A DNA stretch of 38,233 nucleotides from Lachnospiraceae bacterium UBA3632 (GCA_002373975.1 DFKZ01000055.1:1-38233), one strand, 5' to 3'. Numbered from the stretch's first letter, positions 25,343-32,482 are shown. The notes: generated from the sequence alone by a model not told the origin. Numbers and translations are program-made.

Positions 25343-25973
25343 TTACCGCCTCCTGCACATTAGTTATCAAAAGCCCCCTGTTTAAAAATGCGGGGATTGC
25401 CCGCTCTAATTCTTTATCAAGTACTTCTTTATCCCCATACTTAAAATACATGAGGTAAGTATACGGATCCAGGATAAGATCATTTGTTTTTCGAAATTTC
25501 TGTCTTTCTATCCCACTGATATAATCAAGAAATCCCGCCAAATATCTTTTGTTCAAACCCCGGAATTTGGATTCCTTGTATTTCTCAAAAAAAGAATCCC
25601 TGTCCATACTCTTATGGTCATGAGCAACCGTCGACATAAATAAGGTATATGCGGCATAGTCCACGTTCCTGACAGGACGATAATTGGTATGCTTTCCTAT
25701 CAAGTCTGCGTACCGTTCTAACCTACTCTGCATCTCACGGGTTGTATTCTCCATGCTCTTTCGATTCTCTATCTCAGCAAGAATTTGGGGGACTTCATCT
25801 GCCTTGACATAGCGACTTTTGACATGCTCTCCCTCCCTGTATTGAAGATAATAGTATTCCTTCCCCCGAATCATTCGTTTTCTCAAACTCCCCTTGGGAC
25901 AGGCTTGGATCCTTGCTTTAAGCTCTGAGATTTCTTTCGTTAATTTGTCATATTCAACCTGATAGTCCGCCAT
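25326..25973 (-). CDS. conserved protein paired with the nucleotidyltransferase (DUF6788-like)
   Basis: A 215-residue soluble protein. An N-terminal coiled coil (about 5-25) leads into CPKGSLRKRMIRGKEYYYLQ, a basic/aromatic hairpin seen in DUF6788-type proteins. A second helix with many Arg/Glu and a helical C-terminus follow. It may bind nucleic acid or act as the antitoxin-like partner of the nucleotidyltransferase (inference). The ATG at 25971-25973 has AGGTG 6 nt upstream; a GTG three codons earlier has none. A perfect promoter lies about 40 nt upstream. Confidence 0.8.
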   Translation of the reverse strand: MADYQVEYDKLTKEISELKARIQACPKGSLRKRMIRGKEYYYLQYREGEHVKSRYVKADEVPQILAEIENRKSMENTTREMQSRLERYADLIGKHTNYRPVRNVDYAAYTLFMSTVAHDHKSMDRDSFFEKYKESKFRGLNKRYLAGFLDYISGIERQKFRKTNDLILDPYTYLMYFKYGDKEVLDKELERAIPAFLNRGLLITNVQEAVNGSFS

Positions 25974-26012
25974 ACATATCACCTGGATAATATTTTATGT
26001 TTATGTAGGGTA

Positions 26013-26041
26013 ATTATATCTCATACCATCAGCTTAGTCAA
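26013..26041 (-). promoter_or_regulatory. promoter of the nucleotidyltransferase pair
   Basis: On the minus strand TTGACT (26041-26036) and TATAAT (26018-26013) are separated by 17 nt, an almost ideal promoter. Its -35 region is one of the three repeated copies also found at 24736-24781. No GCCGTACGGC box is present, so it is probably not under the HipB-like regulator. Confidence 0.8.
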
Positions 26042-26099
26042 TTATTTACGCGCCTCTTTCGTCATTTATCCTTATTTTCAAGAAGATTTGGATCGTTGA

Positions 26100-26125
26100 A
26101 CGACCCTCCAAATTTGGAGGGTCGT
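26100..26125. repeat. 26-bp perfect palindrome
   Basis: An 11-bp stem (ACGACCCTCCA / TGGAGGGTCGT) with an AATT loop and no mismatch lies between the strong promoter at 26013-26041 and a glycosidase gene remnant. Plus-strand transcripts would continue with ATTTGACTTTTG, minus-strand ones with TCAACGATCC, so it is at best a weak plus-strand terminator. It may be a terminator relic or the end of a small inserted element. Confidence 0.6.
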
Positions 26126-26127
26126 AT

Positions 26128-26244
26128 TTGACTTTTGAAGCAAAGGCCGGAAGATGGGTCGGAGTTAAATGCGGTATGTATATCCGTAATATAAGCGGAA
26201 AAGAAGGCGGACGGGTCCGCTGCGAGAGCTTTATATTCGAATAG
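26128..26244 (+). pseudogene. 3' remnant of a glycoside hydrolase-like gene
   Basis: The plus strand reads in one frame LTFEAKAGRWVGVKCGMYIR, then about 17 more residues ending in SFIFE and a TAG at 26242-26244. The RWVGVKCGMYIR pattern is what the last beta strands of many GH43-type and related plant-cell-wall enzymes look like (typically GRWVGAKVGLF). There is no start codon and no upstream catalytic domain: the frame runs back through the palindrome and stops at 26035-26037. I read it as the surviving end of a deleted gene. The family call is tentative. Confidence 0.5.
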
Positions 26245-26261
26245 ACGCCGGATTTTTTGTA

Positions 26262-27389
26262 TTATCTTTTTATATCATAGTTCATGTTCATGAGGTTTTT
26301 GATGCTTTCAACGTCATCGGTGATGTTGGCATCGCCTCTGATCGTGTGCTTGATAGCGCTGGAGGCAACGGCAAAGTTTACCATATCCATAGGTTTATAA
26401 TCATGCATCATAGCATATATAAGGCCGCTGGCGAAAGCATCTCCGCCGCCGACACGGTCTAGGATATTAAAGGTAAAAAGCTTGCTTTCGAAGGTATGAT
26501 CCTCGTACCAAAGAAAAGCTTTTAAGCTGTTCTCCGAACCGGAATGAGCGTATCTGACGTGACGGGCTATACATTTGATATTGGGATATCTTTTGACGAA
26601 GGCCTGATTTATCTCATCCTGCTGTTCGTAGGTGGGCTGAAGCGGAATTCCGTCTTTGACATCACCTTTTTTATGGTCCGATTCATCCTTCCAAAGATGA
26701 TAGGGCTCAATACCTAAAAGAACATCAACATAAGGGAGACACTCGGTGCAGAAATCTCTGGCCTCCTCCCAGCTCCAGAGCTTACTCCTGAAATTACCGT
26801 CGAAGCTGATGGTAATACCTTTCTCCCTTGCTTTTTTAAGTACGTTTATTGTGAGCTCTCTACAATTAGGCGCAAGAGCAGGTGTTATTCCACTCATGTG
26901 CAGCCAGGTATATCCATCCAAAAGAGCGTCTATATCGAGCTTTGAAAAGTCATACTCTGTGATAGCACTGTGCTTTCTGTCGTAAATGACCTTACTGGGG
27001 CGGATTCCGAATCCAGTCTCGAGATAGTAGCTTCCGAGCCTGTGGGTAGGAGTCTCTTCGGGAGTGGAGAGTATGACGGGGGTGCAGTGGACATCATTGC
27101 TTCTTAAAAGTCTGATGGCACTTTTTCCGAGAGAGTTGTTGGGGACTACGGTAAAGAAGGTACTTTCAACTCCGAGATTTGCAAGAGCAAGGGCGATATT
27201 TGCCTCCGATCCGCCGTAGCTTGCTTCGAAGCTTGTGGTCATCCGTATCTTTTCGTAGTTTGGAGGAGTAAGGCGCAGCATGATCTCACCGATAGTTATG
27301 AACTCGTCTTTTCCGCAGTCTTTTGTGATTGGGTTGTTGTGTTCCATCTCTTCTTTATCCTCTTTAGTCGCCATATTAATAAATGTCAA
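26262..27389 (-). CDS. kdgK: 2-keto-3-deoxygluconate kinase (PfkB family)
   Basis: A 375-residue ribokinase/PfkB sugar kinase. The N-terminal FITIGEIMLRLTPP strand and the GGSEANIALALANLGV sugar-binding segment are typical of KDG kinases, and the C-terminal anion-hole motif DRVGGGDAFASGL carries the catalytic Asp. It phosphorylates KDG to KDPG, the substrate of the Eda aldolase at 17270-17908. It is longer than usual, with about 25 extra N-terminal residues and an insertion near 230-260. I keep the TTG start at 27387-27389 because GGGAGGGAG lies 7 nt upstream; an ATG five codons later is the alternative. It stands apart from the main locus. Confidence 0.9.
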   Translation of the reverse strand: MTFINMATKEDKEEMEHNNPITKDCGKDEFITIGEIMLRLTPPNYEKIRMTTSFEASYGGSEANIALALANLGVESTFFTVVPNNSLGKSAIRLLRSNDVHCTPVILSTPEETPTHRLGSYYLETGFGIRPSKVIYDRKHSAITEYDFSKLDIDALLDGYTWLHMSGITPALAPNCRELTINVLKKAREKGITISFDGNFRSKLWSWEEARDFCTECLPYVDVLLGIEPYHLWKDESDHKKGDVKDGIPLQPTYEQQDEINQAFVKRYPNIKCIARHVRYAHSGSENSLKAFLWYEDHTFESKLFTFNILDRVGGGDAFASGLIYAMMHDYKPMDMVNFAVASSAIKHTIRGDANITDDVESIKNLMNMNYDIKR

Positions 27390-27467
27390 TTAGATTCTCC
27401 CTCCCATATGAGCTCTGTAAAGGCAGGGAGCATATTTTCTAAGACTCTTTATTGCTTAGAATGTACT

Positions 27468-28166
27468 CTATTCATGCATCAGAGCTTCCAGCTCCGACCC
27501 GGATCTGCCGCTTAGCTCCTCGACATTATAAAAACGTGTAAGAAGCACTCCTATCGCTTTTCCTTCGTAAGTAAATACAAAATCGTAATAACCCGGCTGA
27601 TATTCTTCGGGGTTCAAACAGAAATCTCCCCAATACCACTCATCGGGATTATCTTCATCAACAGGATAATGAAGATCACAATAAGCTGCGAATCCCGGCA
27701 TCAGATCAGAGAATGAACATGTATTGTAATAATCCTGATCATCGCGGTGTTCTAAAACCCATACACGCAGATAATAGTCCGCATCCGCATCGGGATAGAA
27801 CTCAACCCACTCGTTAAGTTCAAAAATACAGCGGACATCATCAAGAGACTTTTCCTTACCGTTGATATCATCCGCACTTCCGGCACTCAGTCCACAGATC
27901 TTTATTCCCCTAAGAACAGAAGCATCCCTGTCATCAAGATCGATCAGATTGATCTTACCTGTTAATCTAGCAGGCTCAGCTTCCTTTTTATCCGTCTGAA
28001 CCACATCTGACTCAATCTTCGTATCATCCTTAGTCTCTGTCACCTGATTCTGAGTGGTAGAACTGTCAGGTGTCTCAACAGTTACGCTCTTTACGCAAGC
28101 ACATCCCACAAGAGCTGAAACCATAGTTAATGTTAGCAATAAATTGAATAGTTTACGTGTTTTCAT
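27468..28166 (-). CDS. lipoprotein of unknown function
   Basis: A 232-residue secreted lipoprotein. The signal segment ends in the lipobox ALVGC, a Thr/Glu/Asp-rich linker of about 45 residues follows, then an acidic, tyrosine-rich domain of about 155 residues. It has no recognised family. AGGAGGT 6 nt before the ATG fixes the start. It resembles the lipoprotein at 22828-23565 in overall make-up but not obviously in sequence. Confidence 0.8.
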   Translation of the reverse strand: MKTRKLFNLLLTLTMVSALVGCACVKSVTVETPDSSTTQNQVTETKDDTKIESDVVQTDKKEAEPARLTGKINLIDLDDRDASVLRGIKICGLSAGSADDINGKEKSLDDVRCIFELNEWVEFYPDADADYYLRVWVLEHRDDQDYYNTCSFSDLMPGFAAYCDLHYPVDEDNPDEWYWGDFCLNPEEYQPGYYDFVFTYEGKAIGVLLTRFYNVEELSGRSGSELEALMHE

Positions 28167-28181
28167 ACAATACCTCCTGTG

Positions 28182-28306
28182 TTAAATAAAATACATTTCT
28201 AGTGACTGATCGGACATTTCGGACATGGCCAGAGGATCGGAACCATCCATTATCCTCTGATAAAGATTCTGCAAAAAAGTAACATCATCCTCGGAAGGAT
28301 TTCTAA
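28182..28306 (-). pseudogene. duplicated tail fragment of the HEPN-like membrane protein gene
   Basis: On the minus strand one frame reads SEDDVTFLQNLYQRIMDGSD and on to a TAA at 28182-28184. This matches about 35 residues in the middle of the protein at 29681-30214. The DNA match runs about 106 nt (28191-28296 against 29889-29994), with 40 nt identical (28225-28264 and 29922-29961). The fragment has no start and abuts the methyltransferase stop codon in another frame. It is a partial direct copy, 1.7 kb from its parent. Confidence 0.85.
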
Positions 28307-29037
28307 GACTCTGTAGATTTGAGAATAATATGATGGAAAAAGGCTATATCTCTAAATTCAGGAATCTCTTCTGCTTTACATTCAAGATCATACATATTCG
28401 CGAACCATTCTTCACCGGTCTTAAGCTCATTTCTTTGTAAGGCAAAGAAAATGCGAAGCCCGTATATCTTTTCTATCCTGAGTTTTTTCCGGCTATACTC
28501 TTCTAAATCATGATCATCATACTCATTAATTGTTCCGAAATTAGCAGAAGCAACATTTTCATTATTAAGAAGCTTCATCGCCTCATCGATATTATATTCA
28601 AATACGGCTTTCTGCATTATTTTTCCGGCTTTATTATGTTTGATGATAGAGATAAAACCATCCTTAGCCAGGAGTCTGCTGAATTCGAGTAATAATTCTT
28701 CCCGGTTCTCCAAATATTCCAAAACATTATGGCATATTATCACATCAAATGAATGATCGGGCATCTGCTTCAATGCACTAATATCGCCATTTATCTGCTG
28801 ATACACATTTTCCGAAAAACGGTTCTGTATCATTTCTTCATTCGGCTCAACAGCGATCACTTCATTGCTTTTGGCAAAATGATCTGCCGTGTATCCAAAT
28901 CCGCTTCCAAAATCGAGGATTCTCTTTCCCCGGCATTCAATATTATGCCACGCCAATTCATAGAACAACTTGCCCCATGGCGTTTTCATATACTCATAAT
29001 AACCTTGAACATTAACCTTTTCAATCATTTCAAACAC
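28303..29037 (-). CDS. class I SAM-dependent methyltransferase
   Basis: A 244-residue methyltransferase. Motif I is ILDFGSGFGY (about 40-49), the acidic end of strand 2 is IAVEPNEEM, and FDVIICHNVLEYL marks motif IV/V of the UbiE/Methyltransf_11 type. The acceptor is unknown; small-molecule methylation is most usual. It is flanked by the two copies of a repeated gene tail, and its stop lies at the edge of the right-hand fragment's copy, so its last few codons may stem from a recombination joint. Confidence 0.88.
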   Translation of the reverse strand: MFEMIEKVNVQGYYEYMKTPWGKLFYELAWHNIECRGKRILDFGSGFGYTADHFAKSNEVIAVEPNEEMIQNRFSENVYQQINGDISALKQMPDHSFDVIICHNVLEYLENREELLLEFSRLLAKDGFISIIKHNKAGKIMQKAVFEYNIDEAMKLLNNENVASANFGTINEYDDHDLEEYSRKKLRIEKIYGLRIFFALQRNELKTGEEWFANMYDLECKAEEIPEFRDIAFFHHIILKSTES

Positions 29038-29118
29038 CTGATCACCCTAATAATCCACAACTATCATTACTACCCCCAGAATAAGAAGTCCTAAACCTCC
29101 CACGAATTCATCACGTAT
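29038..29118 (-). other. short gap with a membrane-peptide-like open frame
   Basis: In the same frame as the broken flavodoxin, codons after its stop (TAA at 29119-29121) read IRDEFVGGLGLLILGVVMIV and end at a TAG. It looks like one membrane helix but has no ATG and no ribosome site, so it may be a gene tail or chance. Confidence 0.3.
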
Positions 29119-29592
29119 TTAGTCTTTCAAGGTTTCTGCGAATGAAATACTCTCTTTTATATAATCGTTCTCTTTTGTTCTGATAGAGACCTGCCCTGAT
29201 GAAGGTCTGCCCAAAAGGCTGTCCATTGCCTTGATCTTATCCATATAATCATGTTTAGCCCCCATATGTGTCACAACATAATATACTTCGGCGGGCATTT
29301 TTTCACTGTACTTTTTAATCAGGGCTTTTCCTATTGCACAAGGTCCCTCCACCCATACGGGCATGCCTATTATCACGCGGTCTTATGCTGCAGGGTCGAA
29401 TTCGCCCTTTATAGAAACTTTGGATATAACATTATTTACAGTGGCAAAGCAAGCTCCCACATACCCTGGGAATCCCTTTCTGCTCTTGCCATCCGTGTAC
29501 TGTGCCACATCCGCACCGATGGTTTGAGCAATTGTCTCAATAACTTCTTTCGTAGTATTCGTTCTTGTGTAGTATAAGCATAAGGTCTTCAT
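29119..29592 (-). pseudogene. flavodoxin gene interrupted by one in-frame stop
   Basis: The 158-codon frame encodes a complete flavodoxin-like protein, with the FMN phosphate loop YTRTNTTKEV at 8-17 and VIIGMPVWVEGPCAIGK in the middle. A TAA codon at 29383-29385 interrupts it after residue 69 (FDPAA, stop, DRVIIG). Relatives have a tyrosine-like residue there, so one base change (TAC or TAT to TAA) explains it. No frameshift is present. Either the gene is dead, or the stop is read through, or there is a sequencing error. The 69-residue front part still has a good start; the back part could start only internally. Confidence 0.85.
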
Positions 29593-29680
29593 TTAAGTCT
29601 CCTCTTTATAACGGCTCCCGCATATTTTCACCGGTTCTTACTTGGCTAAACATCAAGACCCGGTATTCATCAAATATAGA

Positions 29681-30214
29681 TTAAAAAAGTATCCCGCTCT
29701 TTTTCAAAACAAGTGTCAGCAGGAAGATCAAAAGGCTTAAAAAGAAAATAACACCGAATATACCGCCTGCAAGCCCTGCTATCTTTCGCTTTTTCTTCTT
29801 GGGAGCATCAAAATACTGCGGATCAGGCTTATGAACTCTCCCGATATCAACAGATCCGTGCCTGACACCTTTGGACTGAGGCTTTGAATACATTTCTATG
29901 GACTGATCGTACATTCCGGATATGGCCAGAGGATCGGAACCATCCATTATCCTCTGATAAAAATCCTGCAAAAAAGCAACATCATCCTCGGAATAATCCG
30001 TCCCATCATCCGTGACATCATGCACCATGGCATTTCGGATATGCCTGACTTCCTTCAGCCTTCTGAAGTCCCTGTCCCATCCGGGGATATACATCGTGTT
30101 AAACCCGGACTTGGACTCCATATCACTGATATATTGAGTCACGCCATTATTCTGATTGTATATTTCGTTACAAAGCTTTTCCAACCTCTTGTAACTGTCG
30201 AGGAAATCGTTCAT
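29681..30214 (-). CDS. HEPN-like protein with C-terminal membrane anchor
   Basis: A 177-residue protein. The first 95 residues are helical and contain RHIRNAMVHD, with the Rx4H signature of HEPN domains (Arg60 to His65). A polar linker carries the basic stretch PKKKKRK near 139-145, and one membrane helix (about 148-170) ends the protein. HEPN domains are often RNases in toxin-antitoxin and phage-defence systems, but many are inactive. The ribosome site is weak. Part of its coding sequence is duplicated at 28182-28306. Confidence 0.75.
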   Translation of the reverse strand: MNDFLDSYKRLEKLCNEIYNQNNGVTQYISDMESKSGFNTMYIPGWDRDFRRLKEVRHIRNAMVHDVTDDGTDYSEDDVAFLQDFYQRIMDGSDPLAISGMYDQSIEMYSKPQSKGVRHGSVDIGRVHKPDPQYFDAPKKKKRKIAGLAGGIFGVIFFLSLLIFLLTLVLKKSGILF

Positions 30215-30510
30215 GTTTTAATCCAATAATAAATAATATGCACTTCTTAAATCTCACTCGGTAAAATATCTTCCCGCAACAACTTCATAATACAGTTTCA
30301 ATATGAGTATACTCCGCGCAATGCGACGTTGTAAATAATCATAATTGTATAGCAAATCTTACACGACAAAAAACGTATGCCTCATACAAATCCCCTCTAT
30401 CTATTTCTCCTGTAAATGTATTGGATAGTGTTTTATACTTTGCGTCAATGTCAAAAACGAAGAGTAGCTATTTAATTCCGAAAATATACCCTCAGAAAAG
30501 AACAAGGACA
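30215..30510. other. AT-rich intergenic stretch
   Basis: About 300 nt between the HEPN-like gene and a terminator. No open frame with a ribosome site was found on either strand. It presumably holds the promoter of the HEPN-like gene, but I cannot point to a good -35/-10 pair. Confidence 0.3.
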
Positions 30511-30546
30511 AAATAAAACAAGGCAAGGAATCACTCCTGCCCTGTT
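30511..30546 (-). terminator. rho-independent terminator of the JAMM operon
   Basis: On the minus strand AACAGGGCAGG pairs with CCTTGCCTTGTT (with G-U pairs), giving about an 11-bp stem followed by TTTTATTTTG. It lies 17 nt after the stop of the 96-residue acidic protein. Confidence 0.75.
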
Positions 30547-30562
30547 CACTCTTTATGAGTCA

Positions 30563-30853
30563 TTACGCAAAGCTTATGGGTTTAATCGGATTCTCCATAC
30601 GCTTACCGTCGGGAGTTTTATAGTCCAAGAAGGTCACCTCTTTCGTTTCTCGGTTAACCAGAACCTTTGCAAAGACTGTCCACAGCCCTTCTTCACCCTC
30701 AAATCCCATAAAATATTCATATTCTACATCATCATACTGATCATCGGGATAAGACTGACAAGCATCTTCGAAATGTGCCCTGAAATAGTCAACCCCGAAT
30801 AAATCTGCAATCGCTCCCCATGCGTCGACTTTAGCTTCATCTTTATTTAACAT
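30563..30853 (-). CDS. small acidic protein, possible partner of the JAMM protein
   Basis: A 96-residue, strongly acidic protein (clusters such as PDDQYDDVEYEYF) with no signal peptide. I recognise no family. The ATG at 30851-30853 lies 2 nt after the upstream stop, and its ribosome site GGAGGT forms the last codons of that gene, so the two are tightly coupled. Size, charge and position are those of an immunity protein or antitoxin, which is inference only. A terminator follows. Confidence 0.75.
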   Translation of the reverse strand: MLNKDEAKVDAWGAIADLFGVDYFRAHFEDACQSYPDDQYDDVEYEYFMGFEGEEGLWTVFAKVLVNRETKEVTFLDYKTPDGKRMENPIKPISFA

Positions 30854-30855
30854 AA

Positions 30856-31413
30856 TCACTTACCTCCAAATAACTTTTTGTATATTTCCTTCATATCATT
30901 ATCAATTACATTGGAAACGATTCCCGTTTCTATGACTCCGTTACTGCTATATACCGTTAGTCGGCCATTAGGTGTAACAATTTTACTGGTTACCTGTCCT
31001 GTTGCGGAATGAATTCTACGCATCACTGCATAATCGTCAGCAGATGGGGAATTATCATTGTCATAGGGATGACTGTGGAAATCAAATACTCCGCCTTCCT
31101 TTTTCATCCTACTCAATAACCTATAAGGAATTGTCGCACCGTTCTTATCGCCGCGAATTAGTATTTCTTCATTTCCTATAGTAACTCTCGCAAACTCAAC
31201 ACCGGCTTCTTTAGACATGATACTCACATCCTTTATAGGAAAACTCCCTGCCTTACCGGTTACAGTGTCTCCTGTCTTTTTCAACTTGGAGAGCGTTTGC
31301 TTAACATGTTCCGGTATTTCTATTCCCCGGTCAGAATACGGTTGACTTGATAATCCATTTTTTATGGTTGTACCAAGCGTACCGTGAAAAAGTCCACTAT
31401 AACCTTTACTCAT
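30856..31413 (-). CDS. JAMM/MPN-type metalloprotease-like protein (toxin-like)
   Basis: A 185-residue protein. It contains FDFHSHPYDNDNSPSADD, an exact HxHPx7Sx2D zinc-protease motif (His113, His115, Ser124, Asp127); a glutamate such as Glu73 or Glu82 could complete the site. JAMM enzymes cut isopeptide or ubiquitin-like bonds, and bacterial versions occur in polymorphic toxins and ubiquitin-like modification operons. The N-terminus (GLFHGTLGT) resembles the linker that starts many toxin C-terminal domains. ATG at 31411-31413 follows GGGAGG by 7 nt and overlaps the DUF4417 gene by 8 nt. No secretion signal is seen. Confidence 0.8.
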   Translation of the reverse strand: MSKGYSGLFHGTLGTTIKNGLSSQPYSDRGIEIPEHVKQTLSKLKKTGDTVTGKAGSFPIKDVSIMSKEAGVEFARVTIGNEEILIRGDKNGATIPYRLLSRMKKEGGVFDFHSHPYDNDNSPSADDYAVMRRIHSATGQVTSKIVTPNGRLTVYSSNGVIETGIVSNVIDNDMKEIYKKLFGGK

Positions 31414-32155
31414 GACGTATCCTCCCTTCATAGATTCTTGCTGTTCTACTCTGGTAGGAAACTATCTTGATTCCGTGTTTTCTCAGCTCGTCAAAGCATT
31501 CTCCGCTTGCTGATCCATATACTAAAATAGTATGCGGCTTAAGCACCTCAACCATTTTATAGAGCCCAGTCTCAAATCTCTTCCTGTCGACAAGCTTTCT
31601 CGGACCGCCTCCAACGGTTCCAATGGATAAAATACTGTTCTCCGGGATACCTTCAAAACAATAACCAAAAGATTCTTCTGTACCCCAGCGAACATTATTG
31701 ATCACATTGACGCCCTGCTTCCCCAACCAATATCCGAATGTACGCATCTTATATGTTGCCTTAATCTTTATCGGATAGGGAAAATCCTGGTACGTACTAA
31801 AGTCCGGTGTTATCACGCCGGCAAAATGTTTGATCACCTTTAATGCAAAATTGTAGTCATGCCAGATACCACGTGAACTATCGAATTTATAATCATCGAT
31901 ATACCAGTTAATATAGACGTCTTCAAAGTAATCTTCTTCCTTCTTGGCTACATGTTTTCTGTGAATCTGTCTTGCCTCTTCCCATGTAACCTGATCCTTG
32001 GGGATATCCGAAGTGGTATTGGGACAAAACGGAATATCATATTTTCCGAAAGTTGCCCCTTCAGTCATGAATGCATTCCATATATCTTTGCATCCGGTTC
32101 TTACCTTTTCTTCTGTATTTTCTGACAATATTAAGTTTTCATTTTTCTTTTTCAT
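31406..32155 (-). CDS. DUF4417 family protein
   Basis: A 249-residue cytoplasmic protein. It has the features of DUF4417: IPFCPNTTSDIP near the start, a central WYIDDYKFD and GVITPDFSTYQDFP, and PHTILVYGSASGECFDEL near the end. The function is unknown; the family is common on phages, plasmids and mobile regions. The ATG at 32153-32155 follows GGAGG by 8 nt, whereas a longer frame to 32215 has no support. It is the first gene of the DUF4417-JAMM-acidic protein operon. Confidence 0.88.
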   Translation of the reverse strand: MKKKNENLILSENTEEKVRTGCKDIWNAFMTEGATFGKYDIPFCPNTTSDIPKDQVTWEEARQIHRKHVAKKEEDYFEDVYINWYIDDYKFDSSRGIWHDYNFALKVIKHFAGVITPDFSTYQDFPYPIKIKATYKMRTFGYWLGKQGVNVINNVRWGTEESFGYCFEGIPENSILSIGTVGGGPRKLVDRKRFETGLYKMVEVLKPHTILVYGSASGECFDELRKHGIKIVSYQSRTARIYEGRIRHE

Positions 32156-32235
32156 AATAAGTTCCTCCAAATGAACTTTTACTGAGCAGACAGACTGCCC
32201 TTGTGCTACGTCCATTCAGGCACTTTTTATGAATT

Positions 32236-32262
32236 GTTCAGATTCGAATGAAAGCACCCGAT
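32236..32262 (-). repeat. repeat copy A encoding RVLSFESEQ
   Basis: This 27-nt sequence matches 32355-32381 at 25 of 27 positions. On the minus strand it lies in a short frame YRVLSFESEQFIKSA that ends in TGA and has a stop only a few codons upstream, so it looks like a leftover gene tail. Its arms still pair with two G-U wobbles (stem 32244-32261). Confidence 0.7.
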
Positions 32263-32304
32263 AGACTTTGGGTTATGGAAATCCACTTCCAGATAGATCT
32301 CCTG

Positions 32305-32448
32305 CTACTGAAATTTTGATTGAAGTTTTAAGGATTTTATGCTAAGGTAAAAGTGTTCAGATTCGAGTGAAAGCACTCGATCGGCACCGTATTTGTAGTT
32401 CCAGCTACATATATGGTGCTTTTCTTTTACCCGTTCTAAAACATCCAA
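32305..32448 (-). CDS. possible 47-residue protein between ImmA and DUF4417 genes
   Basis: A minus-strand frame from TTG (32446-32448) to TAG (32305-32307) would encode a 47-residue soluble peptide containing CSWNYKYGADRVLSLESEHF. AAGGA lies 10 nt before the TTG, which is only fair. Support comes from the repeat: the RVLSLESE part recurs at 32236-32262 with one synonymous and one conservative (Leu/Phe) change. I do not recognise it. It may be a true small gene, or a remnant of a larger one. Confidence 0.4.
   Translation of the reverse strand: MDVLERVKEKHHICSWNYKYGADRVLSLESEHFYLSIKSLKLQSKFQ
32355..32381 (-). repeat. repeat copy B encoding RVLSLESEH
   Basis: Second copy of the 27-nt repeat, 119 nt from copy A. 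Its core TCGAGTG-CTTT-CACTCGA is a perfect 7-bp hairpin at 32363-32380. It is part of the possible 47-residue gene. Confidence 0.7.
32384..32419. other. 15-bp hairpin with a plus-strand T tract
   Basis: Arms at 32384-32398 and 32405-32419 (GCACCGTATTTGTAG / CTACATATATGGTGC) pair over 15 positions with one wobble and one mismatch around a 6-nt loop. TTTTCTTTTAC follows on the plus strand. That is terminator-like for plus-strand RNA, yet no plus-strand gene precedes it. It also lies within the possible 47-residue minus-strand gene. Confidence 0.45.
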
Positions 32449-32482
32449 ATTAATCACATCCTTTCCGTTAGAATATTAAATC

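Noticed and set aside
24756..26041. 16-nt direct repeats read as attachment sites of an integrative element
   Set aside because: The repeat coincides with -35 promoter segments and no integrase or recombinase gene lies between the copies, so a duplicated promoter is the simpler reading.
26100..26125. Palindrome read as a standard terminator of the KDG kinase gene
   Set aside because: The minus-strand sequence after it is not T-rich, and it lies about 140 nt beyond the kinase stop.
28182..29994. Direct repeats read as a CRISPR-like or insertion-sequence end pair
   Set aside because: There are only two copies, they are long and protein coding, and no transposase lies between them.
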